This document shows, piece after piece, positions 37,079 through 47,051 of a stretch of DNA of 64,000 bases. Numbering within the stretch: the stretch's first letter is position 1; each line of letters opens with the position of its first letter. A model generated the notes under the pieces. The model was not told where the DNA came from. It saw only the letters and a program-made list of their open reading frames with translations, and did not search any database. The stretch is from Tolypothrix sp. PCC 7712 (GTDB lineage Bacteria > Cyanobacteriota > Cyanobacteriia > Cyanobacteriales > Nostocaceae): positions 1,240,001 to 1,304,000 of the forward strand of contig NZ_CP063785.1 of the NCBI RefSeq assembly GCF_025860405.1. Reading direction: 5' to 3'. A program made the translations under genes and the position numbers.

Positions 37079-37398
37079 TTATCTGTACTCCCGTCAGCAA
37101 TCTATATAAATGCTTTAATTTATCAATTAATCTGGATTGTAAGCCAAACAATGCCCATACTACACAATCTATTTCACGGCGAACACTGCTATACTTTTAC
37201 ACGAAAATATGGATTAGGGACTGGGGACTGGGGACTAGGGACTAGGGACTAGGGACTGGAGACTGGGGACTAGGAAGAAACAGGGGACAAGGAGAAATAA
37301 TCAAATACTCCATTCCAATTACCAATGCCCCATGCGCTATGCCCAATTCCCCAAATATGTACTAAAATCAAGGACTTGAGTCACATAAGGAAGCAATC
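37079..37398. other. dnaE-C/gatA divergent spacer with GGGGACT tandem repeats
   Basis: Both genes must have promoters here. At 37212-37272 about eight copies of a GGGACTA/GGGGACT 7-mer stand in line; the same unit follows gatA at 38866-38935. The gatA RBS (AAGGAAG) is clear. Confidence 0.7.
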
Positions 37399-38865
37399 AT
37401 GGCATCCATCCGGGAGTTGCACGAACAACTAATTAAAAAAGAACGTTCTGCTGTCGAAATTACCCAAGAAGCTTTAGACCGCATTCAAACTTTAGAACCA
37501 AAATTGCACAGTTTCTTGTGTGTGACGGCGCAACAGGCGTTAGAGCAGGCTCGTGCTGTGGATGCTAAAATCTCTGCTGGTGAAGAAATTGGGCTGTTGG
37601 CAGGGATTCCGATTGGCATCAAAGACAATATGTGTACCAAAGGCATTACCACCACTTGCGCCTCTAAAATTTTAGAAAATTTTGTGCCGCCTTATGAATC
37701 AACGGTAACGCAAAAACTGGCGGATGCTGGGGCGGTGATGGTTGGTAAAACGAACTTAGATGAGTTTGCTATGGGTAGTTCCACAGAAAACTCAGCTTAC
37801 CAAGTTACGGCTAATCCTTGGGATTTATCGCGGATTCCTGGTGGTTCTTCGGGAGGTTCAGCCGCAGCAGTGGCGGCGGAAGAATGCGTTGTGTCTCTCG
37901 GTTCTGATACCGGTGGATCAATTCGCCAACCAGCATCTTTCTGTGGTGTGGTAGGCTTAAAACCGACTTACGGGTTAGTTTCTCGTTATGGTTTGGTGGC
38001 TTACGCTTCATCTTTGGATCAAATTGGGCCATTTGGACGCACAGTAGAAGATACGGCAATTTTATTGAGTGCGATCGCAGGCTATGATCCTAAAGACTCC
38101 ACTTCCTTAAAAGTAGAAATTCCTGATTACGCTGCTACTTTAAAACCAGACCTAAGAGCTAGAAAGAAAATCCGAATCGGTGTCATCAAAGAAACTTTTG
38201 GTGAAGGCTTAGAATCAGTTGTCGAAAAAGCAGTTACCAAAGCCATTGAACAACTGCAACATTTAGGCGCAGAAATTCATGTAGTTTCCTGTCCTAACTT
38301 CCGCTATGGTTTACCCAGCTACTACATCATCGCACCGTCGGAAGCATCAGCTAACCTAGCTCGTTATGATGGCGTGAAGTACGGCTTACGGGTTCCTGAT
38401 GCAGATAATCTGCTGTCGATGTATACTCGTACCCGCGCTAGTGGCTTTGGTACAGAAGTGAAACGGCGGATCATGATTGGCACTTACGCCCTTTCTGCTG
38501 GTTATTATGATGCTTACTATCTAAAAGCGCAAAAAGTCCGCACTCTCATTAAGCAAGACTTTGAAAAAGCTTTTGAACAAGTTGATGTCTTAGTTTCTCC
38601 AACTGCACCAAGTACAGCATTCAAGGCGGGAGAAAAAACTACCGACCCTTTGAGTATGTATTTAACTGACTTGATGACTATTCCTGTCAATCTTGCCGGT
38701 TTACCAGGTTTAAGTGTTCCCTGCGGCTTCGATGAAAATGGACTACCCATTGGCTTGCAGCTAATTGGCAAAGTTCTGCGAGAAGACCAACTATTTCAAG
38801 TAGCTTACGCCTATGAGCAATCTACTAATTGGCATTTACGTCAGCCAGAAGTGATTGGTGGGTAG
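37399..38865 (+). CDS. gatA: Glutamyl-tRNA(Gln) amidotransferase subunit A
   Basis: The product has 488 residues. It has the amidase signature triad Lys75 (GIPIGIKDN), Ser150 (GGSSGGSA) and Ser174 (DTGGSIRQP), spaced as in known GatA. It releases ammonia from glutamine for GatB to convert Glu-tRNA(Gln) to Gln-tRNA(Gln), and Asp-tRNA(Asn) where needed. [12 protein letters not shown] and the C-terminal [20 protein letters not shown] match GatA rather than other amidases. gatB and gatC are not adjacent, as usual in cyanobacteria. Confidence 0.96.
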   Translation: MASIRELHEQLIKKERSAVEITQEALDRIQTLEPKLHSFLCVTAQQALEQARAVDAKISAGEEIGLLAGIPIGIKDNMCTKGITTTCASKILENFVPPYESTVTQKLADAGAVMVGKTNLDEFAMGSSTENSAYQVTANPWDLSRIPGGSSGGSAAAVAAEECVVSLGSDTGGSIRQPASFCGVVGLKPTYGLVSRYGLVAYASSLDQIGPFGRTVEDTAILLSAIAGYDPKDSTSLKVEIPDYAATLKPDLRARKKIRIGVIKETFGEGLESVVEKAVTKAIEQLQHLGAEIHVVSCPNFRYGLPSYYIIAPSEASANLARYDGVKYGLRVPDADNLLSMYTRTRASGFGTEVKRRIMIGTYALSAGYYDAYYLKAQKVRTLIKQDFEKAFEQVDVLVSPTAPSTAFKAGEKTTDPLSMYLTDLMTIPVNLAGLPGLSVPCGFDENGLPIGLQLIGKVLREDQLFQVAYAYEQSTNWHLRQPEVIGG

Positions 38866-38935
38866 GGACTGGGGACTGGGGACTGGGGACTGGGGACTGG
38901 GGACTGGGGACTGGGGACTGGGGATTGGGGATTAG
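38866..38935. repeat. GGGGACT short tandem repeat array
   Basis: About nine near-perfect copies of a 7-bp unit start at the gatA stop codon. The array is of the STRR type known from heterocystous cyanobacteria. Confidence 0.85.
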
Positions 38936-38981
38936 GTAGGCTTATTCGGCTAATCCCTAATATTTTTATTGCATAAAAATC

Positions 38982-39107
38982 AGGACTTACGCAAGCAAAA
39001 TTTGTCATTGCGACCGGAACGAAGTGTAGGGAAGCAATCCCAGAATATCAGGCGATTACGTCGCTGCGCTCGTAATGACGTAATTCCGTGACTTTTGCGT
39101 AAGTCCT
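38982..39107. mobile_element. MITE-like element, copy 2 (inverted relative to copy 1)
   Basis: 126 bp with ends AGGACTTACGCAA and TTGCGTAAGTCCT, exact 13-bp inverted repeats. The interior is the reverse complement of the element at 26624-26753 with few differences. The rest of the spacer to 39345 is AT-rich and ends in AATTACG repeats (39283-39310). Confidence 0.87.
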
Positions 39108-39345
39108 AAAAATATTAAAAAATTAATAGAATTATAAACTTATATGAATTTAATGTATATAATATTACTGAGTTACCTCTCATTAAAATAATTCGTAATT
39201 AAATAATTTAAGCATAAATACTTACAACAATCAGTAATCACCAATCCTCGGATTTGGTGAAGTTTTTTATGCTGTCTTAATTACAAATTACGAATTACGA
39301 ATTACGAATTATTCAAGATACTGAGAAACTAACAAATCAGGGTAA

Positions 39346-40248
39346 ATGAGCATAAACAGGTTGCAACTGCCATTGGATTTATTATTCAAGCTGGTAATTG
39401 GATTCGTTATTATTGGTGCGATCGCATATTTTTGTGTATGTATATTTCTGTTTATTCAGCAAACCCGGCTGATATTTTTTCCTTCTCCTGTGATTGAAAA
39501 AACACCAGGGTTGTTTCATCTTCCTTATGAGGAAGTTTGGTTACCAGTACCGGGGCGAACTGCTAAAGGGGAACGCATCCACGGTTGGTGGATGAAAGCT
39601 AAACAAACCGATAAAAAATCCCATGACAAAGTTCTGTTGTTTCTCCACGGTAACGGTATCAACATTGGTGCAAATCTTGCCTATGCATCTCGGTTTTATC
39701 AACTAGGATTCTCTGTATTGCTGATTGATTATCGGGGTTATGGTCGCAGCCAAGGGGCCTTTCCCAACGAAAGCAGAGTATATCAGGATGCAGCTACAGC
39801 TTGGAATCATTTAGTACAGCAACGAAAAATTCCACCCAAGCATATTTTTATTTATGGTCATTCTTTAGGCGGTGCGATCGCAATTGATTTAGCTATCAAA
39901 CACCCAGAAGCTGCGGGATTAATTGTGGAAAGTTCTTTTACCTCTATTCGAGATGTGGTAGCTTACAGGAACTTGTTTTGGATGTTTCCCGTCAATTTAA
40001 TCCTGACACAACGGTTTGAATCGATAAAAAAAATACCAATGGTGAAAATGCCAGTTTTATTTATTCATGGCATGGAAGATTCAAGTGTGCCGTTTTTTAT
40101 GAGCCAAAAACTGTATGCTATTGCGCCCGAACCAAAACAGCTAATTTTAGTTCCCAACGCTGGACATAACAATTTAGCAGATTTAGCTGGTGTGCAATAT
40201 CTGCAATGGATTGATGATTTTGTAAAACAAGTTTATGTTCGCAGATAA
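39346..40248 (+). CDS. Alpha/beta hydrolase, membrane-anchored
   Basis: The product has 300 residues. An N-terminal membrane helix (about 14-38) precedes an alpha/beta-hydrolase fold: oxyanion region FLHGNGINIG, GYGRSQG, nucleophile Ser173 in GHSLGGA, Asp245 in HGMEDSSVP and His274 in NAGHNNL. The pattern is that of the BEM46/YfhR-type family; substrate unknown. It stands alone between two repeat-rich spacers. Confidence 0.88.
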   Translation: MSINRLQLPLDLLFKLVIGFVIIGAIAYFCVCIFLFIQQTRLIFFPSPVIEKTPGLFHLPYEEVWLPVPGRTAKGERIHGWWMKAKQTDKKSHDKVLLFLHGNGINIGANLAYASRFYQLGFSVLLIDYRGYGRSQGAFPNESRVYQDAATAWNHLVQQRKIPPKHIFIYGHSLGGAIAIDLAIKHPEAAGLIVESSFTSIRDVVAYRNLFWMFPVNLILTQRFESIKKIPMVKMPVLFIHGMEDSSVPFFMSQKLYAIAPEPKQLILVPNAGHNNLADLAGVQYLQWIDDFVKQVYVRR

Positions 40249-40706
40249 TTCAATCAGTGAAATAGATACTTGATACATAGCTGGTGAAGTATTTTCCACC
40301 AGCGAATTAATTGTGTTTGCAATATCAATACTTTTCGGTTAAGGGGGAAAAAGGAAAAAACCTTTAACCTTTAACCTTTAACCCTTTCCCCAAAAGCAAT
40401 TTTGAATTCAAAACGCTTAACCGAGTAGTATTGGTTGCAATATCACGATTTGCACTGCAGAATAACCTAAGTTTTTATTCAGCTAACAACTGCGTATTAC
40501 ATTTATCGCGGCATAGTAACTAGCTGTAGTTTATGGTCAAACCTACAGTTATATTTAATGCTCAGTAACCCACTCACTTTGTTTATAAAAATACCTTTTC
40601 AGGGGTAGAAAATTCCCAGAGAACCATCCGGATCAGTCAGCAAAAACAAGAAGCAATTATACAGGTGGAACTACTCTTGGCTCCAGTATTGGAAGAGACT
40701 TAAACT
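40249..40706. other. Intergenic region with a CCTTTAA tandem repeat
   Basis: 458 bases without a gene. At 40340-40394 GGGGGAAAAAGG faces AACCTTTAACC repeats and CCTTTCCCC, an imperfect hairpin. The rest probably holds the promoter of the next gene. Confidence 0.55.
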
Positions 40707-41795
40707 ATGACTACTACATCTGTATATTTGCTAACAATCCCCGGAAATCCTCCTATTGAAATTCCTCGCGATCAATTGCGATCGCTGCTTGCTGATATTG
40801 AAGCTGAATTACACCGTAGTAAGGTTTATAGGAATGCTTTAGGTACTTTACAAGAGTTGCTAGGGTCTTCATCTGAGCAAGCCAAGGTTTTATTTAAAGC
40901 AGTCAGCAGAGAAGCAATTGCTTTAGCATTTCAGCAATTTGCAACACATCATCAACAAGTTACAAATATCGTTCCGCAGACAGATGTTGCTAGCATTTCT
41001 TCCAATATAAAAGCAGAAGACTCTAGTAATTTATTACAACCACTAACAAGTCTTAAATCAGACATATCCGAGCCAGTAGCAAATACAAATATAGATCATT
41101 TGCCATCACAGGTAGCTACAACAGATGATGTAGTCAATAAACCCGAATCTAAATTAACCAAAAAGGTATGGAAGAAGTGGCTTAATTACAATCAGAAGCC
41201 ATCTACTACCCAACAACAACAGCAAACACTCAATGAAGAGTATGCAATTACTTTGCGTCAAATAGGGCAACAATTTCAGCAAGCACGAGAATTGCGAGGA
41301 TGGTCTTTAATAGAACTTAAAGAACATACTCATGTGCCAATTCATCATATGGATGCTTTAGAGAAAGGGAATATAAATCTATTACCAGAAGATGTGTTTG
41401 TTCGTGGCTTTATTCGCATTATCGGCAATACTTTGGGACTAAATGGTACAGCTTTAGCAGCTTCCTTACCTAAACATGAGACAGCAGCATCACAAGCCGC
41501 TTTACCTTCTTGGTGTCAGGCGCAGAAAGCGACTGGTGGATTTGGACTAGAACTCCGCCCAATGCATTTATATGTAGGCTATACAGCCCTTGTTGCTGGA
41601 GCATTAGGAGGATTGTCTTTTGTATCATCACAAGCAAACTCTGATAAAACGCTTCGTGTTGATGTGGACAGCCAACCCGCTTCATCCTTACCTAAATCAA
41701 CTCAGAAACAAGAAGCCAATGCTAAACCAGGACTAAAGTCTGGTAGTACTCGTGTGATGGTTGGGCCTGACATTTCTCCACCAGAAGCACTGTAG
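40707..41795 (+). CDS. RodZ-like helix-turn-helix membrane protein
   Basis: The product has 362 residues. A helical N-terminal part (about 1-90) and a variable linker lead to a Cro/RodZ-type HTH (about 190-255) with LRQIGQQFQQARELRGWSL and DALEKGNINLLPEDVFVRGF. One membrane helix (about 292-310) follows, then a short Ser/Lys-rich tail. RodZ links MreB to the cell wall machinery; here the periplasmic tail is short and the N-terminal extension is unusual, so a RodZ role is plausible but not certain. The GIxxxE-type start of typical RodZ is replaced by the long N-terminus. Confidence 0.75.
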   Translation: MTTTSVYLLTIPGNPPIEIPRDQLRSLLADIEAELHRSKVYRNALGTLQELLGSSSEQAKVLFKAVSREAIALAFQQFATHHQQVTNIVPQTDVASISSNIKAEDSSNLLQPLTSLKSDISEPVANTNIDHLPSQVATTDDVVNKPESKLTKKVWKKWLNYNQKPSTTQQQQQTLNEEYAITLRQIGQQFQQARELRGWSLIELKEHTHVPIHHMDALEKGNINLLPEDVFVRGFIRIIGNTLGLNGTALAASLPKHETAASQAALPSWCQAQKATGGFGLELRPMHLYVGYTALVAGALGGLSFVSSQANSDKTLRVDVDSQPASSLPKSTQKQEANAKPGLKSGSTRVMVGPDISPPEAL

Positions 41796-42350
41796 CGCTA
41801 ATACACGCGGTTGCATTCTTGTACTGTTTAAATAATGCGATCGCGCTTTATATTATCTCCGTTAAACTACCATAAATATGTCATGGCATCTTTCTACTGG
41901 CAATGACTGCTATTACATGGGAAATGAGATTAATTACTGATTTAATTTTTAATTAAAATTAAACCTGAGAAGTTTTATCTGCTATAAATTAGTAAAAACA
42001 CTTAAATTACAGTCAATCATTTAACTATTGATTAGTATATATAGTCACCAGTTCCCAAATAGTTGATTTATATTTTTCATAGTAATTTTATCTTCTATAA
42101 GGCATTAATCTAGAATTTTAACTATGTGTTTTTCAATCAAAAAGCTATTGCTTTTTAGCATCAAATTTGGGAAACACTTGCTGCATAAGAAACATAAGAT
42201 ATTACTTATCCTAAGCTTTAGAATAGCAGCTACAAATATATCTACTCTGCGAACTTAAACTTTCGATAAAATCAACCTGTATAAGATGTTTTATTTCTAA
42301 CACTAAATTATATTTTGAATAGATCTCTACACTTGCAATTTTAGATACAT
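41796..42350. other. Intergenic region, no feature seen beyond AT-richness
   Basis: 555 bases, very AT-rich. One HIP1-like GCGATCGCG near 41837. I see no coding frame, tandem repeat or stable hairpin. The promoter of the PEP-CTERM gene should lie near the right end. Confidence 0.5.
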
Positions 42351-43076
42351 ATGAGTAAGCACACTGCCTTTATTTCAGCGCTTGTAGTAACAACAGGCGT
42401 TGCGTTAGCAGCGACTGCAATGCCAGCCTCTGCCGTAACTTTCGGATTCAATAACATCGCTGGTGGTGATACTGTTGGTGATGCTTATAACTCCAAATTT
42501 TCCTTTGATCTTATTGATCAGGGAAACAATACTGTGCTATTCAAGTTTGCCAACAATACTCTTTCCGTGGCAAATGAAGACCCTACTATTAAACAGGTTG
42601 CGTTTAGCGTTGATAGTACTGCAGGTAATCTTTTATCTGGTATAACATTCAATTCTTCATTTAATACATCTCTGAACGGAGTCAGCTTTAGCAGTGATAC
42701 TAGCAATTTATCACAAAGCAATAAAATAGCAGGATGGGATGGTACAACCTTAGGTGCTGGAGTTGTAGGTGGTAACGCCAATGGAGTACAAAAAGGTGAA
42801 GTTTTAGGAATTCAGTTTACAGGAAACTACAACTCTATTCTTGATGCTATTACTAAAGGTAAATTGCAAATAGGTATTCATGCTGGTAGCCTTGTAGGTG
42901 GTGCTAGTGATGCTTATGTAAACAGCACTTCTTATGTAAGCAGTGCCCCTACGCAATCTGTGCCTGAACCAGCTACAATCTTTGGTCTGATGGCTTTTGG
43001 TATGGGTGGATTATTGACAAAGAAAAATGGCAAAAATGCTAAAAAAGAAGCCCTAGCAGTCAAAGTTACAGTTTAA
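42351..43076 (+). CDS. PEP-CTERM sorted exported protein
   Basis: The product has 241 residues. A signal peptide (about 1-29, ending SASA) precedes a beta-rich, Asn/Ser/Gly-rich body of about 170 residues starting VTFGFNNIAGGDTVGDAYNS. The C-terminus has VPEPATIFGLMAFGMGGLL followed by a Lys-rich tail: the PEP-CTERM signal recognised by exosortase. Such proteins are moved to the surface or extracellular matrix. The body resembles the group annotated as cistern-family PEP-CTERM proteins. A terminator follows at 43216-43248. Confidence 0.88.
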   Translation: MSKHTAFISALVVTTGVALAATAMPASAVTFGFNNIAGGDTVGDAYNSKFSFDLIDQGNNTVLFKFANNTLSVANEDPTIKQVAFSVDSTAGNLLSGITFNSSFNTSLNGVSFSSDTSNLSQSNKIAGWDGTTLGAGVVGGNANGVQKGEVLGIQFTGNYNSILDAITKGKLQIGIHAGSLVGGASDAYVNSTSYVSSAPTQSVPEPATIFGLMAFGMGGLLTKKNGKNAKKEALAVKVTV

Positions 43077-43215
43077 TTTCTGGTAAATTGTAAACCATAG
43101 ATTATGTGATTTGTCAACTTTTTTATTACATTCATAGATAATTTGAAGCTAATAATAAAAAAGTCCAACTTTGAGGAACTCAAAATTTAGCTAAAGGCTC
43201 TATTGCAACACAAAT

Positions 43216-43248
43216 ATTCCCGATTTCTTCAAGAAGTCGGGAATTTTA
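43216..43248 (+). terminator. Terminator after the PEP-CTERM gene
   Basis: ATTCCCGATTTCTT (43216-43229) pairs with 43231-43244 with one wobble, followed by TTTA. It is 140 bp after the stop codon. The remainder of this 309-bp spacer shows nothing else. Confidence 0.65.
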
Positions 43249-43385
43249 CTATTCGCCAATGTTGTCAGTATATTGAGGCAATTAAAGCTTTTGGTATCTG
43301 GCTTGGCTAATATTTTCAGCTAATTTCAGGAATCCTCTAATTTGCCAGTGTAGTCACAAATCTCGATTTTCTAAGCTTACAACTT

Positions 43386-43643
43386 ATGAATCGCCTTGCG
43401 TCTTTGATTATCGCTGCCTCAATCGCATCTATCGCCACTTTAGGGATCGCTCAAAATACTGATGCTAGAACATGCACTCTCTACCGTAACTGCTACTACC
43501 AGACATCTAACACCTCTAAATCTGTAGTGGAGTATGATGCAGATAAAAATTTCTACAAAAGTGGGATGTTGAGCATATTGATCGTGCTTGCGGTCACTAA
43601 AATAGCAAAAAACGCTCTAGAATCATGGCTGAATAAAGCCTAA
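43386..43643 (+). CDS. Small exported or membrane hypothetical protein
   Basis: The product has 85 residues. A signal peptide (about 1-27, AQNTDA after it) is followed by RTCTLYRNCYYQ with two Cys, and a second hydrophobic segment (about 58-73). I do not recognise a family. Codon use and a plausible signal peptide suggest it is real; it ends 110 bp before a repeat cluster. Confidence 0.55.
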   Translation: MNRLASLIIAASIASIATLGIAQNTDARTCTLYRNCYYQTSNTSKSVVEYDADKNFYKSGMLSILIVLAVTKIAKNALESWLNKA

Positions 43644-44025
43644 AAGCGCTTAAGTGATTTTTAGATAGCTAGTAAAGGCGATCGCTATAATTATATTTAT
43701 CGTGAAAACCATACCGTAACAGTTAAGTAGTTAAACAAAATTAATTACAAAATGTCATTGCGAATGGAGCGGAGCGGAATGAAGCAATCGCAAGGGTTGA
43801 GATTGCTTCTCTTCGAGACGCTGCGCGTTAAGCGAAGCTATGCCGAAGGCTTTACGCTGCGCTCGCAATGACTGTAATTAATTTTGCGTGGTTACTTACG
43901 AATTCATTACCCATTACCCATTACCCATTACCCATTACCCATTACCCATTACCCATATTCGCTACTCATTTGCTACTCAAAAAGCTAGCCTGTAAGTGAA
44001 TGTTCTTCACTTGCAAATACTCATC
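43644..44025. other. Repeat-rich spacer before the molybdoenzyme gene
   Basis: Holds an inverted-repeat element at 43754-43872 (GTCATTGCGA and TCGCAATGAC ends; interior shares GAAGCAATC words with the two MITEs) and about seven CCCATTA units at 43906-43953. A possible start of the next gene at 43996 also lies here. Confidence 0.65.
43754..43872. repeat. Inverted-repeat element related to MITE interior
   Basis: 119 bp with GTCATTGCGA (43754-43763) and TCGCAATGAC (43863-43872) ends. The GTCATTGCGA...GAAGCAATC block also forms the interior of the elements at 26624 and 38982, but the AGGACTTACGCAA ends are missing. Confidence 0.6.
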
Positions 44026-46248
44026 ATGTTGCCTAAACCCAAGAAATACTGGACTCCTTCACACTGGGCTAGCTGGAAGCCTTTTGGTATTGGTGAACAG
44101 TACCCGAATAATTACTGGGAAGTTTTTCGGGCCATTTGGTTGTCTCGCAAGCAGCTACCCTATGCATGGAATATTCTCAATCAGGGTGTTTGCGATGGCT
44201 GCGCTTTGGGAACTACGGGGATGAAAGACTGGACGCTGGATGGTCTGCATCTGTGCAATGTCAGGCTGCGGCTGTTACAGATGAATACTATGCCAGCTTT
44301 TGACCCGGCGCTGCTGAAGGATATTTCACCACTACAAACCCTAAGAAGTGCTGAATTGCGAGATTTGGGAAGGCTTCCCTACCCAATGATCCGCCAACGA
44401 GGGGATAAAGGTTTTCGTCGGGTGAGTTGGGATGAAGCCCTAGAAGTCATTGCTAATCAGATTCGTGCTACCACACCAAACCGCCTCAGCTTTTACATTA
44501 CCAGTCGCGGCACAGTCAATGAGACTTACTACGCTACGCAAAAAGCTGTGCGGGCAATGGGGAGTAATAATATTGATAATGCTGCTCGAATTTGTCATTC
44601 TCCTAGTACTGCTGGTTTGAAATCTACACTAGGTGCAGGGGCTACTACTTGTTCTTATAAAGACTGGATTGGTACTGATTTATTAGTGTTTATTGGCTCT
44701 AATGTGGCTAACAATCAGCCTGTTACTGTTAAATATCTCCATTATGCCAAGAAAGCTGGGACAAAAATTGTCGTAATTAACACCTACCGCGAACCAGGAA
44801 TGGAACGCTACTGGGTTCCTTCAATTGTCGAAAGTGCTTTATTTGGCACCAAGTTTGCGGAAGATTTCTTTCTCGTCAGCTTGGGTGGAGATATGGCATT
44901 TTTAAATGGCACAATCAAGCATATGATTGCTAACGATTGGGTAGACCAGTCATTTATTGATAATTACACTGCTGGTTTTGCAGAACTCAAAGCAGTATTA
45001 GCAAACCAATCTTGGGAAGAATTAGAGCAACTTTCTGGAACTACCCGCGAGCAAATGTATGCTTTTGCCAAAATGGTTGCACAAGCCAACAAAGCTGTAT
45101 TTGTTTGGAGTATGGGAATTACTCAGCATGAATGTGGTGAAGATAATGTCCGCAGTATTATCAACTTAGCCCTTACCAAAGGTTTTGTCGGTCGGGAAGG
45201 CTGCGGTTTAATGCCAATTCGGGGTCACTCTGGGGTACAGGGTGGTGCAGAAATGGGATGTTACGCCACGGTTTTTCCTGGGGGTAAGCCGATAACTGCA
45301 GAAAATGCTACTCAATTAAATAAAATTTGGGGTTTTGAAGTACCTGTAACTCAGGGTTTAATTGCGCCAGAAATGATTAATGCTGCACATCAAGGAAAAT
45401 TAGATGTGTTGTTTTCTGTAGGTGGTAATTTTTTAGAAGTTCTCCCAGAACCGGATTATGTTGAAGAGGCTTTGCAGCGCATTCCTCTAAGAGTACATAT
45501 GGATATTGTGCTGTCTAGCCAAATGTTAGTAGAACCAGCAGATACGGTAGTGCTATTACCTGCCACAACTCGCTACGAAATTCCAGGTGGAGTAACAGAA
45601 ACTAGCACAGAACGACGGGTGATTTTCAGCCCAGAAATACCAGGGACGCGCATTGGCGAAGCACGTCCAGAATGGGAAATATTTATGGATTTAGCAAGGC
45701 GGATAAGACCAGATTTAGCCGATAAATTATATTTTGAAAATACGGCTACTATGCGGCAAGAAATTGCCCAAGTTGTACCCCAATATGCAGGAATTCAACA
45801 TTTACAGCAGCAGGGAGATCAGTTTCAATATGGTGGTTCACATTTGTGCTTTGGCTGGAATTTTTATACAGCAGATGGCAAAGCGCATTTTACACCTTTA
45901 TCACCCCCACAAAAACAATCACCAACAGGTTATTTTTTAGTAGCAACACGTCGAGGCAAACAATTTAATAGTATGGTACAAGAACGCAAAGATGCGATTA
46001 CAGGTGCAGTGCGAGAAGCTATATTTATGAATGCTAAGGATGCAGATAAATTAGGATTAAAAGATGGAGATCAGATAGTTCTTAAAAATGATTTAGGTGA
46101 GTTAACAGGAAAAGTTTATTTAGCGCCTATTCAACCAGGCAATTTACAAGTGCATTGGCCCGAAGGAAATATACTGCTCGATAAAACTAAACGTTCTGTA
46201 GAAGGTGTGCCAGATTATAATGCGATCGCTCGCCTAGAAAAAATCTGA
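44026..46248 (+). CDS. FdhF/YdeP-type molybdopterin oxidoreductase
   Basis: The product has 740 residues from the ATG at 44026; an ATG at 43996 adds ten residues of no family look. The N-terminus has GVCDGCALG (Cys56, Cys59) and a further Cys77, then the Mo-domain with ARICHSPSTAG (Cys190 at the expected Mo-ligand position), MGITQHECGEDNVRSIINLAL and the C-terminal barrel VATRRGKQFNSM. This is the YdeP branch of formate-dehydrogenase-like enzymes; the substrate is not known. fdhD, needed to sulfurate such enzymes, lies two genes downstream, which supports a working molybdoenzyme. Confidence 0.88.
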   Translation: MLPKPKKYWTPSHWASWKPFGIGEQYPNNYWEVFRAIWLSRKQLPYAWNILNQGVCDGCALGTTGMKDWTLDGLHLCNVRLRLLQMNTMPAFDPALLKDISPLQTLRSAELRDLGRLPYPMIRQRGDKGFRRVSWDEALEVIANQIRATTPNRLSFYITSRGTVNETYYATQKAVRAMGSNNIDNAARICHSPSTAGLKSTLGAGATTCSYKDWIGTDLLVFIGSNVANNQPVTVKYLHYAKKAGTKIVVINTYREPGMERYWVPSIVESALFGTKFAEDFFLVSLGGDMAFLNGTIKHMIANDWVDQSFIDNYTAGFAELKAVLANQSWEELEQLSGTTREQMYAFAKMVAQANKAVFVWSMGITQHECGEDNVRSIINLALTKGFVGREGCGLMPIRGHSGVQGGAEMGCYATVFPGGKPITAENATQLNKIWGFEVPVTQGLIAPEMINAAHQGKLDVLFSVGGNFLEVLPEPDYVEEALQRIPLRVHMDIVLSSQMLVEPADTVVLLPATTRYEIPGGVTETSTERRVIFSPEIPGTRIGEARPEWEIFMDLARRIRPDLADKLYFENTATMRQEIAQVVPQYAGIQHLQQQGDQFQYGGSHLCFGWNFYTADGKAHFTPLSPPQKQSPTGYFLVATRRGKQFNSMVQERKDAITGAVREAIFMNAKDADKLGLKDGDQIVLKNDLGELTGKVYLAPIQPGNLQVHWPEGNILLDKTKRSVEGVPDYNAIARLEKI

Positions 46249-46300
46249 ATCTAGCTACAAACCCCTACTCTAAACTTAGATTACCCACACATAAAAAGCT

Positions 46301-46978
46301 ATGTCCATCGCCCAAGATTTACCTACACCAGAAGGTGTTATATTTCCAAACAGGGATTTATATAGTGACGAACCGCCTTTGGAAACATATCTACATTTAC
46401 AGCAGATGATGCTGTTATTAAAATGCCTAGAATGGTGGTGGCGAGACTTAAACCACCTCAATGATTTTTTTGCTGCTGGCAATATTACTATTTATTACAG
46501 TCAACGTCAGCGTAGATCAGAAGATTTTCGTGGCCCAGATTTTTTTGTTGTACGCAATACTGAAAACAGACTGCGTAACAGTTGGGTTGTGTGGGAAGAA
46601 GACGGCAAGTATCCCAACTTGATTATAGAACTACTGTCCCCAACAACTGCATCGGTGGATAAGGGCTTAAAAAAACAAATTTATCAAGATATATTTCGGA
46701 CTCCAGAATATTTCTGGTTTGACCCTCAGACTTTAGAATTTGCTGGTTTTATTTTGGTAGGTGGTACGTACCAACCCATAGAACCTAATTCCCAAGGTTT
46801 ATTATGGAGTCAACAGTTAAGTTTATATTTGGGTGTTCATGAAGGAAAATTGCGTTATTTTACTGCCGAAGCAATTTTAATTCTCACACCAGAAGAATAT
46901 GCAGAACAAGAAAGGCAACGCGCAGAACGCCTAGCTGTAAAACTACGCGAACTGGGTATTGATCCAGAGAATATATAA
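46301..46978 (+). CDS. Uma2-family protein (PD-(D/E)XK fold)
   Basis: The product has 225 residues. The core has GPDFFVVRN (Asp), then NLIIELLSPTTASVDKGLK, where the Glu and later Lys take the PD-(D/E)XK positions, and YFWFDPQTLEF. Uma2 proteins are very abundant in cyanobacteria and of unknown role. The C-terminal helix (AEQERQRAERLAVKLRELG) is typical. It is inserted between the molybdoenzyme gene and fdhD on the same strand, 53 and 74 bp away. Confidence 0.9.
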   Translation: MSIAQDLPTPEGVIFPNRDLYSDEPPLETYLHLQQMMLLLKCLEWWWRDLNHLNDFFAAGNITIYYSQRQRRSEDFRGPDFFVVRNTENRLRNSWVVWEEDGKYPNLIIELLSPTTASVDKGLKKQIYQDIFRTPEYFWFDPQTLEFAGFILVGGTYQPIEPNSQGLLWSQQLSLYLGVHEGKLRYFTAEAILILTPEEYAEQERQRAERLAVKLRELGIDPENI

Positions 46979-47051
46979 AATTGCTGATTTTGAGAAGTTG
47001 TGAGATAAGCTGATGCGATCGCACAAATATTAACTACAGAAATTCCCAGAG